A stretch of DNA of 64,000 nt from Pyxidicoccus caerfyrddinensis (GTDB taxonomy: Bacteria > Myxococcota > Myxococcia > Myxococcales > Myxococcaceae), in NCBI RefSeq assembly GCF_010894405.1, contig NZ_JAAIYA010000001.1, positions 803,065-867,064 of the forward strand, read 5' to 3'. The notes below the pieces were generated by a model that saw nothing but the letters and a program-made list of their open reading frames with translations, made no database searches and was not told the origin of the DNA. How positions within the stretch are numbered: position 1 is the first letter of the stretch; each line of letters opens with the position of its first letter. Both the position numbers and the translations under genes were made by a program. This document shows positions 28,801-41,426 of the stretch, piece after piece.

Positions 28801-28849
28801 ACCCCGCCAACCACCCCACGGTGGAGGCAGACCAAGAACTGCTTTTCAT
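25802..28849 (-). CDS. Secreted lipoprotein with two CBM96-like domains and a PHP-fold domain
   Basis: A 1015-residue exported lipoprotein (lipobox LALGC, Cys23). Two related beta-sandwich DNRLRE/CBM96-type domains lie at about residues 45-195 and 205-385, each with DTWDETV- or TWSETGLTWDN-like motifs. A Cys-rich linker (about 400-430) leads to a PHP-superfamily metal-dependent hydrolase region to the end. Its ligand motifs are DLHRHG, LSEHVN, QINHPFSIDYP and NSDAHCHC. The C-terminal 100 residues are beta-rich. PHP proteins usually cleave phosphoesters; here the domain sits outside the cell and is attached to carbohydrate-binding-like modules, so it may act on surface or environmental glycans or phosphoesters. 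Substrate unknown. It is transcribed divergently from the HupE-like gene across an AT-rich spacer. Confidence 0.75.
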   Translation of the reverse strand: MKSSSWSASTVGWLAGCLALGCGPVDGTDEDLEASRQPLTYARTTEFVATHDARIKERLPTTNYGTYSPMCAQIESGGTDEWVVFKFNTTGLVAPVSRVTLRLYLGTDGGTPHNFRVYNSTNTTWDETVTWNTRPTPGTAFVTVPGGSADNSYFDIDVTPLINPAVPTQTLIIRPVASTDTNAICLVDRASATILQGESTQPRLVVDYFGAVPSADALVDEANPSTNAGSATTLGLAATAPARRAYLQVPISRPLLNDLRGIQLHGASIPNDVASPRGRVMLRLYPTTTVSGTSALVYAPLSGTQWTWSETGLTWDNQPAGTGAPNATAIASISNTVAGRWVEVDVTQAVTHAIAWADTLTTTKQDLSLNLLLAGGTGTFASKEDPSLKPMLVFISDQLPTVKTDGICGRGEDCANSTADCGVCATGTNRGAYLPVWGDLHRHGLGDGGDGWDGTQLRTHTTNVLNYLKNTEKLDFVALSEHVNNDGWKNVAGFDRQEESVDATRVTERFIPTMGMENGTANGAIESHMKFDISSKAAGTWSAVKLRIKVQNPSASGQFKVRRQIRCAGANTLSPAWYNMATPAWDDRWSRSWDEKKDLFPGNAPIDTWYDIDVSELLLTNGTLYTKMSGDCSPEPDTLSNVVLAITVGTVTTDALGFYTRDSGAANAARLVFFVDGVEQAGPISTNADQRFDSRDSGASNSGSHSSTEPTTGIDLTNLTTDAGNFSMGHFNVLFPAVGINMQTYSWTNGVTRKWGDAKPNNRVYYDYLDDTANDWLGQINHPFSIDYPLVDMTVSSTAVARMATYELSGGNLEKWTNTAYYANSWQPKINRYLQYVRYGWRVAPAANSDAHCHCSTSPCTITAHNCPSTLTGTRTGMWTLGRNFTHLKQALSQKRAFAVQNGPGLEDKNVYVALQATQSSGFDSSWWMGSVLPNRNAWTLTVFARNFNDTGTLKINRITLHDDDGYGAIATLQCNAMSSCSGSFDYTPSTANKAVIAVAELSSGHYVVSAPMFF

Positions 28850-28934
28850 GTGAAACTCCCCTTTTCACTCATTATCGAAAAACGCGAATAACATGTTTCC
28901 TCTCCTTCACGTAAACAGGTATTTGTAGCGACGC
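28850..28934. promoter_or_regulatory. AT-rich divergent promoter island
   Basis: An 85-bp spacer between divergent genes is conspicuously AT-rich for this genome (runs such as TTATCGAAAAA and GTATTTG). Reading the minus strand, GATAAT (28871-28876) is a fair -10 hexamer for the lipoprotein gene, though I see no good -35 partner. Both genes are probably driven from here. Confidence 0.5.
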
Positions 28935-29981
28935 ATGCGCTCGCTCCTGGTGGTTGTCCTTCTGGCGCTCGTCGCGGCGCCGGCCTCCGGCCATCCGCTC
29001 GACATGTCGACGCTGACCGTTCAGGTCGAGCAGGACCGCGTCCTTCAGCTGCTGACGATTCGGAAGGACTCGGTCGAAGAGCTGCTCGGGCCGGACTGGC
29101 AACGCCTTCCTCCCGAGGAGCTGATGACGGCGGTCTTCGCGGCGACTCTCGGTGCCTCGGAGCTGTCAGCGGGAGGCGAGCCCTGTGAGCTGCTCCCCGT
29201 GGACCTCGAGCCGGGAGACGGCAACTTCCGCCTCTCCACGGCGGCAACCTGCCCCGCCGGGGGGCCGCTGAAGCAGCGCTTCGGCTACCTCCAGCGCGTC
29301 AAGGGCGAGGGCCAGAACCTCATCGTCGTCGCCGACATCGATGGAGAGCCAGGCCGTCAGGTCCTCGATGCCGCGCACCCCGACATCACCTTCGCGCGCA
29401 AGGGACAGGCGGAGGAGCACGGCCTGCTCGGCTTCATCCGGATGGGCGTCGAGCACATCTTCAAGGGCTACGACCACCTGGTCTTCCTGCTGGGCCTGCT
29501 CCTGGCGGGTGCCTCCCTGCGCAGGCTGCTGGTGGTGGTCACCTCCTTCACGGTGGCCCACTCCATCACCCTGGGCCTCGCCTCGCTGTCGGTGGTGTCG
29601 CTGCCGTCGCGGTGGGTGGAGAGCGCCATCGCGCTGTCCATCATCGTCGTGGCCGTGCTCAACCTGTTCGGCAAGAAGGGTGACAAGCGCTGGATGCTCG
29701 CCTTCGGCTTCGGGCTCATCCACGGCTTCGGCTTCGCCTCGGCCCTCGCCGAGCTCGAGCTGTCTCGCTCCGAGCTGACCGCGGCGCTGTTCGGGTTCAA
29801 CGTGGGCGTCGAGCTGGGGCAGGCCGCGCTCGTCCTCGTCGCACTCCCCCTGCTCCTCCTGCTGCGCCGCAGCCGCTTCGCCCTCCGGGTGGAGCTGGTG
29901 CTTTCCGTTGCGTCCATCGGGGTCGCGCTCTATTGGCTCTGGCAGAGGGCCGTCCCTCCCTCCTTCTCCGGGGGTGCCTGA
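28935..29981 (+). CDS. HupE/UreJ-family membrane protein
   Basis: A 348-residue protein with a signal peptide (about 1-19, cleavage after PASG) and a periplasmic N-terminal domain (to about 155). Six or so membrane helices follow (about 165-340), including the family hallmark segment EHIFKGYDHLVFLLGLL and the His-containing FGFGLIHGFGFASAL. HupE/UreJ proteins are linked to nickel or cobalt uptake for hydrogenase and urease; longer forms with an extracytoplasmic domain, like this one, occur widely without such enzymes and are uncharacterised. No hydrogenase or urease gene is nearby. I see no Shine-Dalgarno before the ATG, only GTAGCGACGC. It likely shares a transcript with the old yellow enzyme gene 35 bp downstream. 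Confidence 0.82.
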   Translation: MRSLLVVVLLALVAAPASGHPLDMSTLTVQVEQDRVLQLLTIRKDSVEELLGPDWQRLPPEELMTAVFAATLGASELSAGGEPCELLPVDLEPGDGNFRLSTAATCPAGGPLKQRFGYLQRVKGEGQNLIVVADIDGEPGRQVLDAAHPDITFARKGQAEEHGLLGFIRMGVEHIFKGYDHLVFLLGLLLAGASLRRLLVVVTSFTVAHSITLGLASLSVVSLPSRWVESAIALSIIVVAVLNLFGKKGDKRWMLAFGFGLIHGFGFASALAELELSRSELTAALFGFNVGVELGQAALVLVALPLLLLLRRSRFALRVELVLSVASIGVALYWLWQRAVPPSFSGGA

Positions 29982-30016
29982 CCCGGAGCCCTCACCGCTC
30001 CCCAGGAAACGACGAC

Positions 30017-31093
30017 ATGACAGGGCTGTTCACCCCCCTCGAGCTCCGGAAGAACGTCACCGCCCGCAACCGCATCTGGCTCGCGCCGCTGACGAACATG
30101 CAGAGCCACGCCGACGGCACGCTGTCCGACGACGAGCTGCACTTCCTCGCCAGCCGCGCCGACGGGGGCTTCGGCCTCATCGAGACCTGCGCCGCCCACG
30201 TCGCGCAGGACGGCAAGGCCTGGCCGGGTGAGCTGGGCGTCCACGATGACGCCATGCTGCCCGGCCTCACCCGGCTCGCCGCGCGCATGCACTCGGGCGG
30301 CGCGCTCGTCTCCGCCCAGCTCTTCCACGGCGGACTCCGCGCGGACCCCGCCGTCAGCGGCACCGAGAAGTGGAGCGCCAGCGCGCACACCGAGGACGGG
30401 GTTTCCTGCCGCGCCGGCACCGAGGCCGACATCCAGGGCGCCATCGACGCCTTCGGCCACGCGGCCCGCCGCTGCGCCACCGCGGGCTTCGACTCCGTCG
30501 AGCTCCACGGCGCCCACGGCTACCTGCTCTCCCAGTTCCTCAGCACCGTCTACAACCAGCGCGAGGACCGCTGGGGCGGCTCACTGGAGAACCGCTCGCG
30601 CCTCATCCGCGAAACCGTGCGCGCCGTCCGCCGCGCCGCGCCCTCCCTGGTCCTCGCCGTTCGCCTGTCCCCCGAGGACTTCGGCCAGGCGAAGGGGCTC
30701 GACCTGGACGAGACGCTCGACGTCGCCCGCATGCTCGCCGACGACGGCATGGAGGTCCTCCACCTGTCCCTCTGGCGCTCCGCCCTCAACACGAAGAAGC
30801 GCCCCGAGGCTCACGCCATCTCCCTCTTCCGCGCGGCCGTCCCCGCCCACGTCCGCATCGTCGTCGCCGGCGCCATCTGGACGCGCGAGGAGGCGGAAGC
30901 GCAGCTTGCCCTCGGCGCGGACGCCGTCGCCCTGGGCCGCTCCGCCATCGCCAACCACGACTGGCCCGAGCGCGTCCACCGCGGCGACGCACTCAACCGC
31001 GTGCCCATCGCTCCCGAGACGCTCCGGGGCGAGGGCCTCTCGGAAGGCTTCGTCCACTACCTGCGGCAGTGGAAGAACTTCGTCGCCGCCTGA
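30017..31093 (+). CDS. NADH:flavin oxidoreductase (old yellow enzyme family)
   Basis: A 358-residue FMN TIM-barrel protein, the second old yellow enzyme in the window. It shows NRIWLAPLTNMQ at the first strand, the ELHGAHGYLLSQF substrate-binding pair, then EDRWGGSLENR, and VALGRSAIANHDW for the FMN phosphate site. Unlike the YqjM-type enzyme at 12652-13719 it lacks the Cys26 equivalent (Thr/Asn instead), so its redox tuning and substrates should differ. The start at ATG 30017 has AGGA about ten bases upstream; the frame is open to 29933 but overlaps the preceding gene. It probably reduces enone-type or nitro substrates. Confidence 0.9.
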   Translation: MTGLFTPLELRKNVTARNRIWLAPLTNMQSHADGTLSDDELHFLASRADGGFGLIETCAAHVAQDGKAWPGELGVHDDAMLPGLTRLAARMHSGGALVSAQLFHGGLRADPAVSGTEKWSASAHTEDGVSCRAGTEADIQGAIDAFGHAARRCATAGFDSVELHGAHGYLLSQFLSTVYNQREDRWGGSLENRSRLIRETVRAVRRAAPSLVLAVRLSPEDFGQAKGLDLDETLDVARMLADDGMEVLHLSLWRSALNTKKRPEAHAISLFRAAVPAHVRIVVAGAIWTREEAEAQLALGADAVALGRSAIANHDWPERVHRGDALNRVPIAPETLRGEGLSEGFVHYLRQWKNFVAA

Positions 31094-31107
31094 CGCCCCA
31101 AACGCAT

Positions 31108-31138
31108 GCGGCCCCACTCCCAGGAGGAGCAGGGCCGC
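31108..31138. terminator. Bidirectional terminator between convergent genes
   Basis: GCGGCCC (31108-31114) pairs with GGGCCGC (31132-31138), and an inner CTCC/GGAG extends the structure. It lies between the converging old yellow enzyme and carB genes. Confidence 0.55.
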
Positions 31139-31168
31139 GCGCGTCACTTCACCGGGTGGCGCCGGCTA

Positions 31169-34435
<3,267 letters not shown>

Positions 34436-34557
34436 CGGGCCGCCCCCATACCAACCTCCGCCGCGACATGCACGGACTGTATTCGCGGCTGTCCGCTCGC
34501 ATGGACTCCGGACCCGTTCGGCGCCGTCTGCTACGCTCCGCCCCTTTCGGAGGCTCC

Positions 34558-35196
34558 ATGCGCCGCTGGTCCCTGGCCCTGTTCTTCTCCTTCGCGTCCC
34601 CCGCCCTCGCCCAGGCTCCCGCCACTCCCACGCCCGCGCCCACGGAGCAGGCTCCCGCTCCCGCTCCCGCGCCGGCCGCGCCCACGCCCGCGGCACCGGC
34701 TCCCACGAAGCCGGCTCCCACGCCCATGCCGCAAGGCCCCTCGCTTGCCCTCCCGCCGGACCTGCCCAAGCGGCCCATGGACGAGACGCCCTTCCCCGAG
34801 CTGCCCCGCGAGGAGCGCATCCGCCGGGACATCCAGGAGGACTCCCGCTTTCTCTTCCAGAGCCTGATTACCGGTGACGTCCGGAGCGTGTCCAACGAGC
34901 TGTTCTATCCGTTCCAGCTTGAGGACAAGCGCTACGCCACGCCGGAGGAGCTGGTGATGGCGTGGGTGAAGCAGCTCCGGCTCAAGCGCACGGACCTCAT
35001 CACGCTCTACGACATCGAGGTGCTGCCGCTCGCGGAGATGGAGAAGAAGTACGGCAAGGCCCCCGCGCGGCTGGCGTTGGACCTGCGCAACGAGAAGGAC
35101 CTGTGGTTCGCGGTGGGCAACCTCTCCGGCCACCCCGCCGTCTTCATCTACCGTCCCTACCGCGACGAGTTCCGCGCCTTCGCGTACACGGACTAG
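34558..35196 (+). CDS. Exported hypothetical protein with Ala/Pro-rich linker
   Basis: A 212-residue protein with a signal peptide (about 1-19, cleavage after PALAQ). A 45-residue Ala/Pro/Thr/Lys-rich linker follows, then a globular domain of about 135 residues starting near [13 protein letters not shown] and ending [10 protein letters not shown]. The globular part has a mix of helix and strand with no cysteines and no recognised motif. GGAGG lies five bases before the chosen ATG. Its TAG stop shares two bases with the stop of the convergent aminotransferase gene (CTAG at 35193-35196), so there is no room for a terminator between them. Function is unknown; a periplasmic role is likely. Confidence 0.7.
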   Translation: MRRWSLALFFSFASPALAQAPATPTPAPTEQAPAPAPAPAAPTPAAPAPTKPAPTPMPQGPSLALPPDLPKRPMDETPFPELPREERIRRDIQEDSRFLFQSLITGDVRSVSNELFYPFQLEDKRYATPEELVMAWVKQLRLKRTDLITLYDIEVLPLAEMEKKYGKAPARLALDLRNEKDLWFAVGNLSGHPAVFIYRPYRDEFRAFAYTD

Positions 35197-36383
35197 CGCA
35201 GGGCCTTGACCAGTTCGCCCAGCCGCACCAGGCCCTTCTGCAGGACTTCGCGCGAGGTGGCGAAGCTCATGCGGATGTAGCCCTCGGCGCCGAACGGGTC
35301 TCCGGGCACGGCGGCGACGCGGAACTCGTCGAGCAGGATTTCCGACAGCTGCATGGAGCCCGTCACCGGCTTGCCCTTGAAGTCGCGGCCATACAGGCCA
35401 CGCACGTCCGCGAACGCATAGAAGGCGCCCTCCGGCATGCGGCACTTGATGCCGTCCAGCGCGTTGAGGCCGCCGACGAACATGTCCCTGCGCACGCGGT
35501 ACTCCGCGGCCATGGCGGCGACGGTGTCCGGCGGCCCGTTGAGCGCGGCGAGCGCCGCCTTCTGGCCGATGGACGAGGCGTTGGACGTGGACTGGTCCTG
35601 CACCAACTGCATGGCGGCCACCAGCGGCCGGGGCCCCGCCACGTAGCCCATGCGCCAGCCCGTCATCGCGTGGGACTTGCTGAGGGCGTTGGTGACCACC
35701 AGCCGGGGCACCAGGTCCGGCGCCACGTCGCTGATGCCCAGGCGCTCGTCGGTGTAGAGGAGCTTCTCGTAGATGTCGTCCGAGATGATGAAGCAGTCGT
35801 GGGGGCGCAACACGTCGGCGATGCCCTGCAGCGCGGCGCGCGAGTAGACGGCGCCGGTGGGGTTGCCGGGGCTGTTGATGATGACGGCGCGCGTGCGCGG
35901 GGTGAGCGCGCGGCGGATGGCGTCCGGGTCCGGCGCGAAGCCGTCCTCCTCGCGCGTGGGAACGATGACGGGGGTGGCGCCCGCCAGCCGCACCATGTCC
36001 GGGTAGCTCACCCAGTAGGGGGCGAAGATGATGACCTCGTCGCCCTCGTCCAGCGCCGCCTGGCAGAAGTTGTAGAGCGCCTGCTTGCCACCGGACGTCA
36101 CCAGCACCTGCTCCGGCGTGTAGCGCAGCCCGTTGTCGCGCTCGAGCTTGCGGCAGATGGCCTCGCGCAGCTCGGGGATGCCGTTGGTGGCGGTGTACTT
36201 GGTGAAGCCCGCGCGGATGGCGTCCACCGCGGCCTGCTTCACGTAGTCGGGCGTGTCGAAGTCGGGCTCTCCCGCCGCCAGCACCACCACGTCCACCCCC
36301 TGGGCGGCGAGTGCCTTGGCGCGCGAGTTGAGAGCGAGCGTCGGGGACGGCTTGATGGCCTGGAGCCGGCGGGCGAGTTTCAT
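35193..36383 (-). CDS. Class I PLP-dependent aminotransferase (aspartate aminotransferase-like)
   Basis: A 396-residue fold-type I aminotransferase. It shows TNGIPELREAI (residues 66-76), the SGGKQALYN PLP-phosphate loop, SPGNPTG with Asn174, SDDIYE with Asp/Tyr around 202-205, and the PLP lysine Lys236 in ALSKSHAMTGWRMGY. These features match aspartate/prephenate aminotransferases of the Ib subgroup. It transfers amino groups between aspartate or aromatic amino acids and 2-oxo acids; exact preference cannot be set from sequence. It lies 50 bp downstream of coaD on the same strand, so it may be the last gene of the rsmD-coaD transcript. Confidence 0.92.
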   Translation of the reverse strand: MKLARRLQAIKPSPTLALNSRAKALAAQGVDVVVLAAGEPDFDTPDYVKQAAVDAIRAGFTKYTATNGIPELREAICRKLERDNGLRYTPEQVLVTSGGKQALYNFCQAALDEGDEVIIFAPYWVSYPDMVRLAGATPVIVPTREEDGFAPDPDAIRRALTPRTRAVIINSPGNPTGAVYSRAALQGIADVLRPHDCFIISDDIYEKLLYTDERLGISDVAPDLVPRLVVTNALSKSHAMTGWRMGYVAGPRPLVAAMQLVQDQSTSNASSIGQKAALAALNGPPDTVAAMAAEYRVRRDMFVGGLNALDGIKCRMPEGAFYAFADVRGLYGRDFKGKPVTGSMQLSEILLDEFRVAAVPGDPFGAEGYIRMSFATSREVLQKGLVRLGELVKALR

Positions 36384-36433
36384 GCCCTTCTGCGTAGCGC
36401 GGGAGCGCCCGGCCCCACAAGTGGAGAGACGGG

Positions 36434-36919
36434 CTACGTCTTGCCGGCGAACTTCTCCTTCAGCTTCTTGTTCACGTTGTCGGGGACGAGCCCCGTCACG
36501 TCGCCGCCGAAGGACGCCACCTCCCGGACGAGCTGCGAGGAGATGTAGAAGTAGTCCTCGCCCGTCATCATGAAGACGGTCTCGATGTCGGGTGCCAGCT
36601 TCCGGTTCATGTTGGCGAGCTGGAACTCGTATTCGAAGTCGGACACCGCCCGCAGGCCGCGGACAATGACGCCGGCGTTGCGCCGCCGCACGTAGTCCAC
36701 CAGCAGCCCGTGGAAGGCGTCCACCTCCACGCGCGGGTCATTGCCGCACGCGTCCTGGATGAGCTGGCGGCGCTCGTCCTCGGTGAAGAGGGGCGTCTTC
36801 TTCGGGTTCACCGCGATGGCGACGATGAGCCGATCGAACATCTTCAGGCTGCGCTGGATGAGGCTCAGGTGCCCGTTGGTGAGCGGATCGAACGAACCAG
36901 GATAGATGGCGACCGGCAT
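36434..36919 (-). CDS. coaD: Phosphopantetheine adenylyltransferase
   Basis: A 161-residue enzyme of normal length that transfers AMP from ATP to 4'-phosphopantetheine, giving dephospho-CoA in coenzyme A synthesis. The nucleotidyltransferase motif [14 protein letters not shown] (residues 8-21, TxGH) is intact, as are [13 protein letters not shown] and the [16 protein letters not shown] signature near the C-terminus. It follows rsmD by 45 bp, the widely conserved rsmD-coaD pairing. Cytoplasmic, hexameric in known homologues. Confidence 0.97.
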   Translation of the reverse strand: MPVAIYPGSFDPLTNGHLSLIQRSLKMFDRLIVAIAVNPKKTPLFTEDERRQLIQDACGNDPRVEVDAFHGLLVDYVRRRNAGVIVRGLRAVSDFEYEFQLANMNRKLAPDIETVFMMTGEDYFYISSQLVREVASFGGDVTGLVPDNVNKKLKEKFAGKT

Positions 36920-36964
36920 GCAACAGGGAGTCTCGGACGCCCCATCGGGCCGGTCAAGGAATGG

Positions 36965-37522
36965 TCAGGGGGCCCGGTAGAAGCTCACCAGGGTGTCCCC
37001 GAAGCGGCGCTGGTCTTCCCGGGTAAGCCCGCCATGGGCCTCCGGCGCGGCCTCCCGCTTGTCGTGCTCCACCACCACCATGCCGGAGGGCGCCAGCACC
37101 CCCGCCCCCACCACCCCGTCCAGCACCGTCTCCACCACCCGCGCCGCGTAGGGCGGGTCCGCGAAGATGAGCTCGAAGCGCTCTCCCCGCCGGCCCAGCG
37201 CCTCCAGCGCCCGGGACGCCGGCTGCGCGAGCAGCTCCACTTGGGAGGTGAAGCCCAGGTGGTCCGTGTTCTCGCGGCAGAGGGCCTGGGCCTCGCGGTC
37301 CTGGTCCACCAGCACCGCCCGCCCGGCGCCGCGCGACAGGGCCTCCAGCCCCAGCGCCCCGGTGCCGGCGTAGAGGTCCAGCACCGCCTGGCCGTCCAGG
37401 AACTGGCCCAGCATGTTGAAGATGGTTTCCCGGACGCGGTCCGCCGTGGGACGGATGTGCGTCGACGTTGGCTTGGGGCCGGTCAGCGCGCGGCCCTTCG
37501 CGGTCCCTGCCACGATTCGCAT
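36965..37522 (-). CDS. rsmD: 16S rRNA (guanine966-N2)-methyltransferase
   Basis: A 185-residue SAM-dependent methyltransferase that modifies G966 of 16S rRNA in the 30S subunit. It begins with the family signature MRIVAGTAKGRAL and has the DRVRETIFNML segment. The SAM motif DLYAGTGALGLEALSRGA lies at about 49-66, and the catalytic DPPY motif is near residue 121. Length and order are normal. It lies 27 bp past the stop of an upstream TIM-barrel-like gene and is followed by coaD, so the three are likely one transcript. Confidence 0.96.
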   Translation of the reverse strand: MRIVAGTAKGRALTGPKPTSTHIRPTADRVRETIFNMLGQFLDGQAVLDLYAGTGALGLEALSRGAGRAVLVDQDREAQALCRENTDHLGFTSQVELLAQPASRALEALGRRGERFELIFADPPYAARVVETVLDGVVGAGVLAPSGMVVVEHDKREAAPEAHGGLTREDQRRFGDTLVSFYRAP

Positions 37523-37549
37523 GGGGAAGGCTTCTACACCGGCCCGGGG

Positions 37550-38590
37550 CTAATCGCCCCGGTTCTGCGCCAGGAAGCGCATGGACGTCCCACCCGAGCG
37601 CGTGGCGCCCAGGGCGGAGAGCACCTCCGCCGCCTCCGCGAAGGACAGGGCCTCCAGCCTGTCCCGCGCGACTTGCGTCAACGGGGGCAGTTGCTCCTCC
37701 AGGACGCTGAGCAGCTCTCCCGGGGGCAGCCCGGCGGCCGCGGACTTCTCCTCCACGCTGGCCCGGGTCTCCGGAGGCCAGGCGCCCATGGCGAGCCGCT
37801 CGAAGGCGCCCACGCAGTCCACCTTGCGCACGCCGGCCGCGACATAGGTGGGCAGCGCGTGCGGGACACCGGCGACGACCTCCCCCACCGTCACCACCGC
37901 ATCGTAGTCCGAGGCCAGGTCCACCAGCCGCCGCAGCAGCGCCACGTCCGGCTCGCTCTCACCCAGCGCGGCTTCCGTCACGCGGACGAAACGCACCGGC
38001 ACCTTCCACTGCCGCAGTCCCTCCAGCAGCGTCCGGTACGCGTCCAGCGGGTCCGCGCCGGAGGAGGAGGCCGGGGCCGTCAGCTCCAGCGACAGCTCCC
38101 GCTCCGACACCGGGCCCGCCAGCACGTTCAGCGCCTCCACGGCCGCGTAGGAGTCCAGACGGGACAGGTCCAACGACACCAGCGTGAAGCCGGCGTCCAC
38201 CACGCGGAACAGGCCCTCTTGCAGCGGCCCCAGCGCGTCCCCGTCCACCCGGGAGATGCGCACCGGGCCGGCCTGGAGGAACAGGGGCCGCGAGTGCTCG
38301 GCCTCCACGGCCGCCTCGTGCACGGCCGCGACGAAGCGCTCCGCCGCGCCCCGGTCCGCCAGCGGGTGCGGGCACGCCAGCCCCAGCACCGCGTCCTCCG
38401 CTCGCGCCGCGCGCAGCAGGCCCGGCAGCGCGCCCTTCGCCTGCACCGGCAGGCATGGCAGCGCCACCGGCGCGCGCTCCAGGGCGCGCAGCAGCTCACG
38501 CGGGTTCAGCAACGGAATGCGCGAGCCGGCGCCCACCCGGGCCACCGTGTTCCCCGGCCGCAACGACAGCACCTTGTCCAGCACGCTCAT
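37550..38590 (-). CDS. Uncharacterised alpha/beta protein, possibly TIM-barrel (aldolase-like)
   Basis: A 346-residue cytoplasmic protein I cannot assign with confidence. Alternating hydrophobic strands and amphipathic helices (AVLGLACPHPLADRG, PLFLQAGPVRI, TLVSLDLSRLDSYAA, VRFVRVTEA, DAVVTVGEVVAG, VRKVDCVGAFERLA) suggest a (beta/alpha)8 barrel. They recall class II aldolase or GatZ/KbaZ-like non-catalytic subunits, but no catalytic His/Asp set is evident. ATG 38590 (MSVLDKVLSLRPG) is preferred; an in-frame GTG at 38620 is possible. It lies directly upstream of rsmD and coaD, which gives no clear functional hint. Coding bias is strong. Confidence 0.6.
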   Translation of the reverse strand: MSVLDKVLSLRPGNTVARVGAGSRIPLLNPRELLRALERAPVALPCLPVQAKGALPGLLRAARAEDAVLGLACPHPLADRGAAERFVAAVHEAAVEAEHSRPLFLQAGPVRISRVDGDALGPLQEGLFRVVDAGFTLVSLDLSRLDSYAAVEALNVLAGPVSERELSLELTAPASSSGADPLDAYRTLLEGLRQWKVPVRFVRVTEAALGESEPDVALLRRLVDLASDYDAVVTVGEVVAGVPHALPTYVAAGVRKVDCVGAFERLAMGAWPPETRASVEEKSAAAGLPPGELLSVLEEQLPPLTQVARDRLEALSFAEAAEVLSALGATRSGGTSMRFLAQNRGD

Positions 38591-38721
38591 GGGCCGCGGA
38601 GGATTGTCCGCCTGTCCCACACGCGCAAGACGAACCGGCTGGGAGCGTCCGTTCCGCTACGGGCGCCTGCCCGCGAGGGTGGCCGCGGCCGGGGTCCCGG
38701 GCGACCGAGGGGGCTGTCGCC

Positions 38722-39732
38722 TCAGTGGACCTCGCCCATGTGGGCGTAGGTCTCGCTCTCGATCTGGATGGTGGTGTGGTCGATGCCGAAGCGGTCGTAC
38801 AGGTCGTGCTTCACCGCCGAGAGAATCTCGTCGTTGTTGCAGACCATGGGGTCCTGCACCACGAGGTGCGCCGACAGCGCGTAGACGCCGCTGGAGATGG
38901 TCCACACGTGCAAGTCGTGCACGGCCGTCACGCCGTTCACCTTCAGCATCAGCTCCTTGATGTGGGCCATGTCCACGTGCGCGGGCACCGCTTCCATCAG
39001 CACGTCCACCGCGTCGCGCACCAGCCGCACCGCGCCCACCACGATGACCACGGAGATGACCACCGAGATGATGGGGTCCACCACGTACCAGCCGGTGAAC
39101 CACATGATGCCCGCGCCGATGAGCACGCCCACCGACGACAGCGTGTCCCCCAGCACGTGGAGGAACGCGCCTCGCACGTTCATGGAGTGCGTGCGGTGCA
39201 GGAAGCCCAGCGCGCCCAGGTTCGCCAGCAGGCCCACCGTGGCCACCAGCGCCATGGGCTTCAGGTTCACCGCCGCCGGGGCGCTGAAGCGCTCGTACGC
39301 CTCCACCAGGATGAAGCCGGTAATGGCCAGCAGCATGACGCCGTTGAGCAGCGCGCTGAGGATCTCCATCCGGTAGTAGCCGTACGTCTTCTTCACGTCC
39401 GCCGGCTTGCCCGCGAACCAGAGGGCCACCAGGCTCAGACCCAGCGCGGACACGTCCGTCAGCATGTGGCCCGCGTCGGACATGAGGGCCAGCGAGTTCG
39501 TCAGCCAGCCTCCCACCGCCTCCGCCAGCGCGATGGTGGCCGTCAGAATCAGCGCGAAGAGGAGCCGGCTCCGGTCCTTCCGCCGCTCCTCAGCCAGGCT
39601 CCCCTTCCGGGGGCCGTGCCCATGACCGTGCCCATGCCCATGATGGTGGTGGTGCGAGTGGTCATGCCCTTCGCCGTGCTCATGCTCGTGGCCATGCCCG
39701 GATCCACCGCGCGTGTGAGTGGAAGTAGTCAC
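38722..39732 (-). CDS. Cation diffusion facilitator (Zn/Co exporter, CzcD/ZitB-like)
   Basis: A 336-residue inner-membrane metal/proton antiporter. A His-rich cytoplasmic N-terminus (residues about 3-40, roughly 17 His) precedes six membrane helices (about 58-250). The transport-site motifs are MSDAGHMLTDV in helix 2 and HVLGDTLSSVGV in helix 5 (both HxxxD-type). A C-terminal ferredoxin-like cytoplasmic domain (about 255-336; VHDLHVWTISSG) follows. Zinc is the likely substrate, with cobalt or cadmium possible. It is divergent from the sigma-54 activator gene with a 110-bp spacer. No MerR/ArsR metal regulator is adjacent. Confidence 0.93.
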   Translation of the reverse strand: MTTSTHTRGGSGHGHEHEHGEGHDHSHHHHHGHGHGHGHGPRKGSLAEERRKDRSRLLFALILTATIALAEAVGGWLTNSLALMSDAGHMLTDVSALGLSLVALWFAGKPADVKKTYGYYRMEILSALLNGVMLLAITGFILVEAYERFSAPAAVNLKPMALVATVGLLANLGALGFLHRTHSMNVRGAFLHVLGDTLSSVGVLIGAGIMWFTGWYVVDPIISVVISVVIVVGAVRLVRDAVDVLMEAVPAHVDMAHIKELMLKVNGVTAVHDLHVWTISSGVYALSAHLVVQDPMVCNNDEILSAVKHDLYDRFGIDHTTIQIESETYAHMGEVH

Positions 39733-39842
39733 GGGAGAGAGGGGTGCGGATAAAGCCCGTTCATGGGGTATGAGGGACGAGGATTCGAGTTCCGGCGACC
39801 CGGTGTCCCCAGCCCCGAGCGAGGGGGCGCACGGAGGTAGGG

Positions 39843-41422
<1,580 letters not shown>

Positions 41423-41426
<4 letters not shown>

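Noticed and set aside
35193-35196. CTAG shared by two convergent stop codons
   Set aside because: Real but ordinary in compact genomes; no function inferred.
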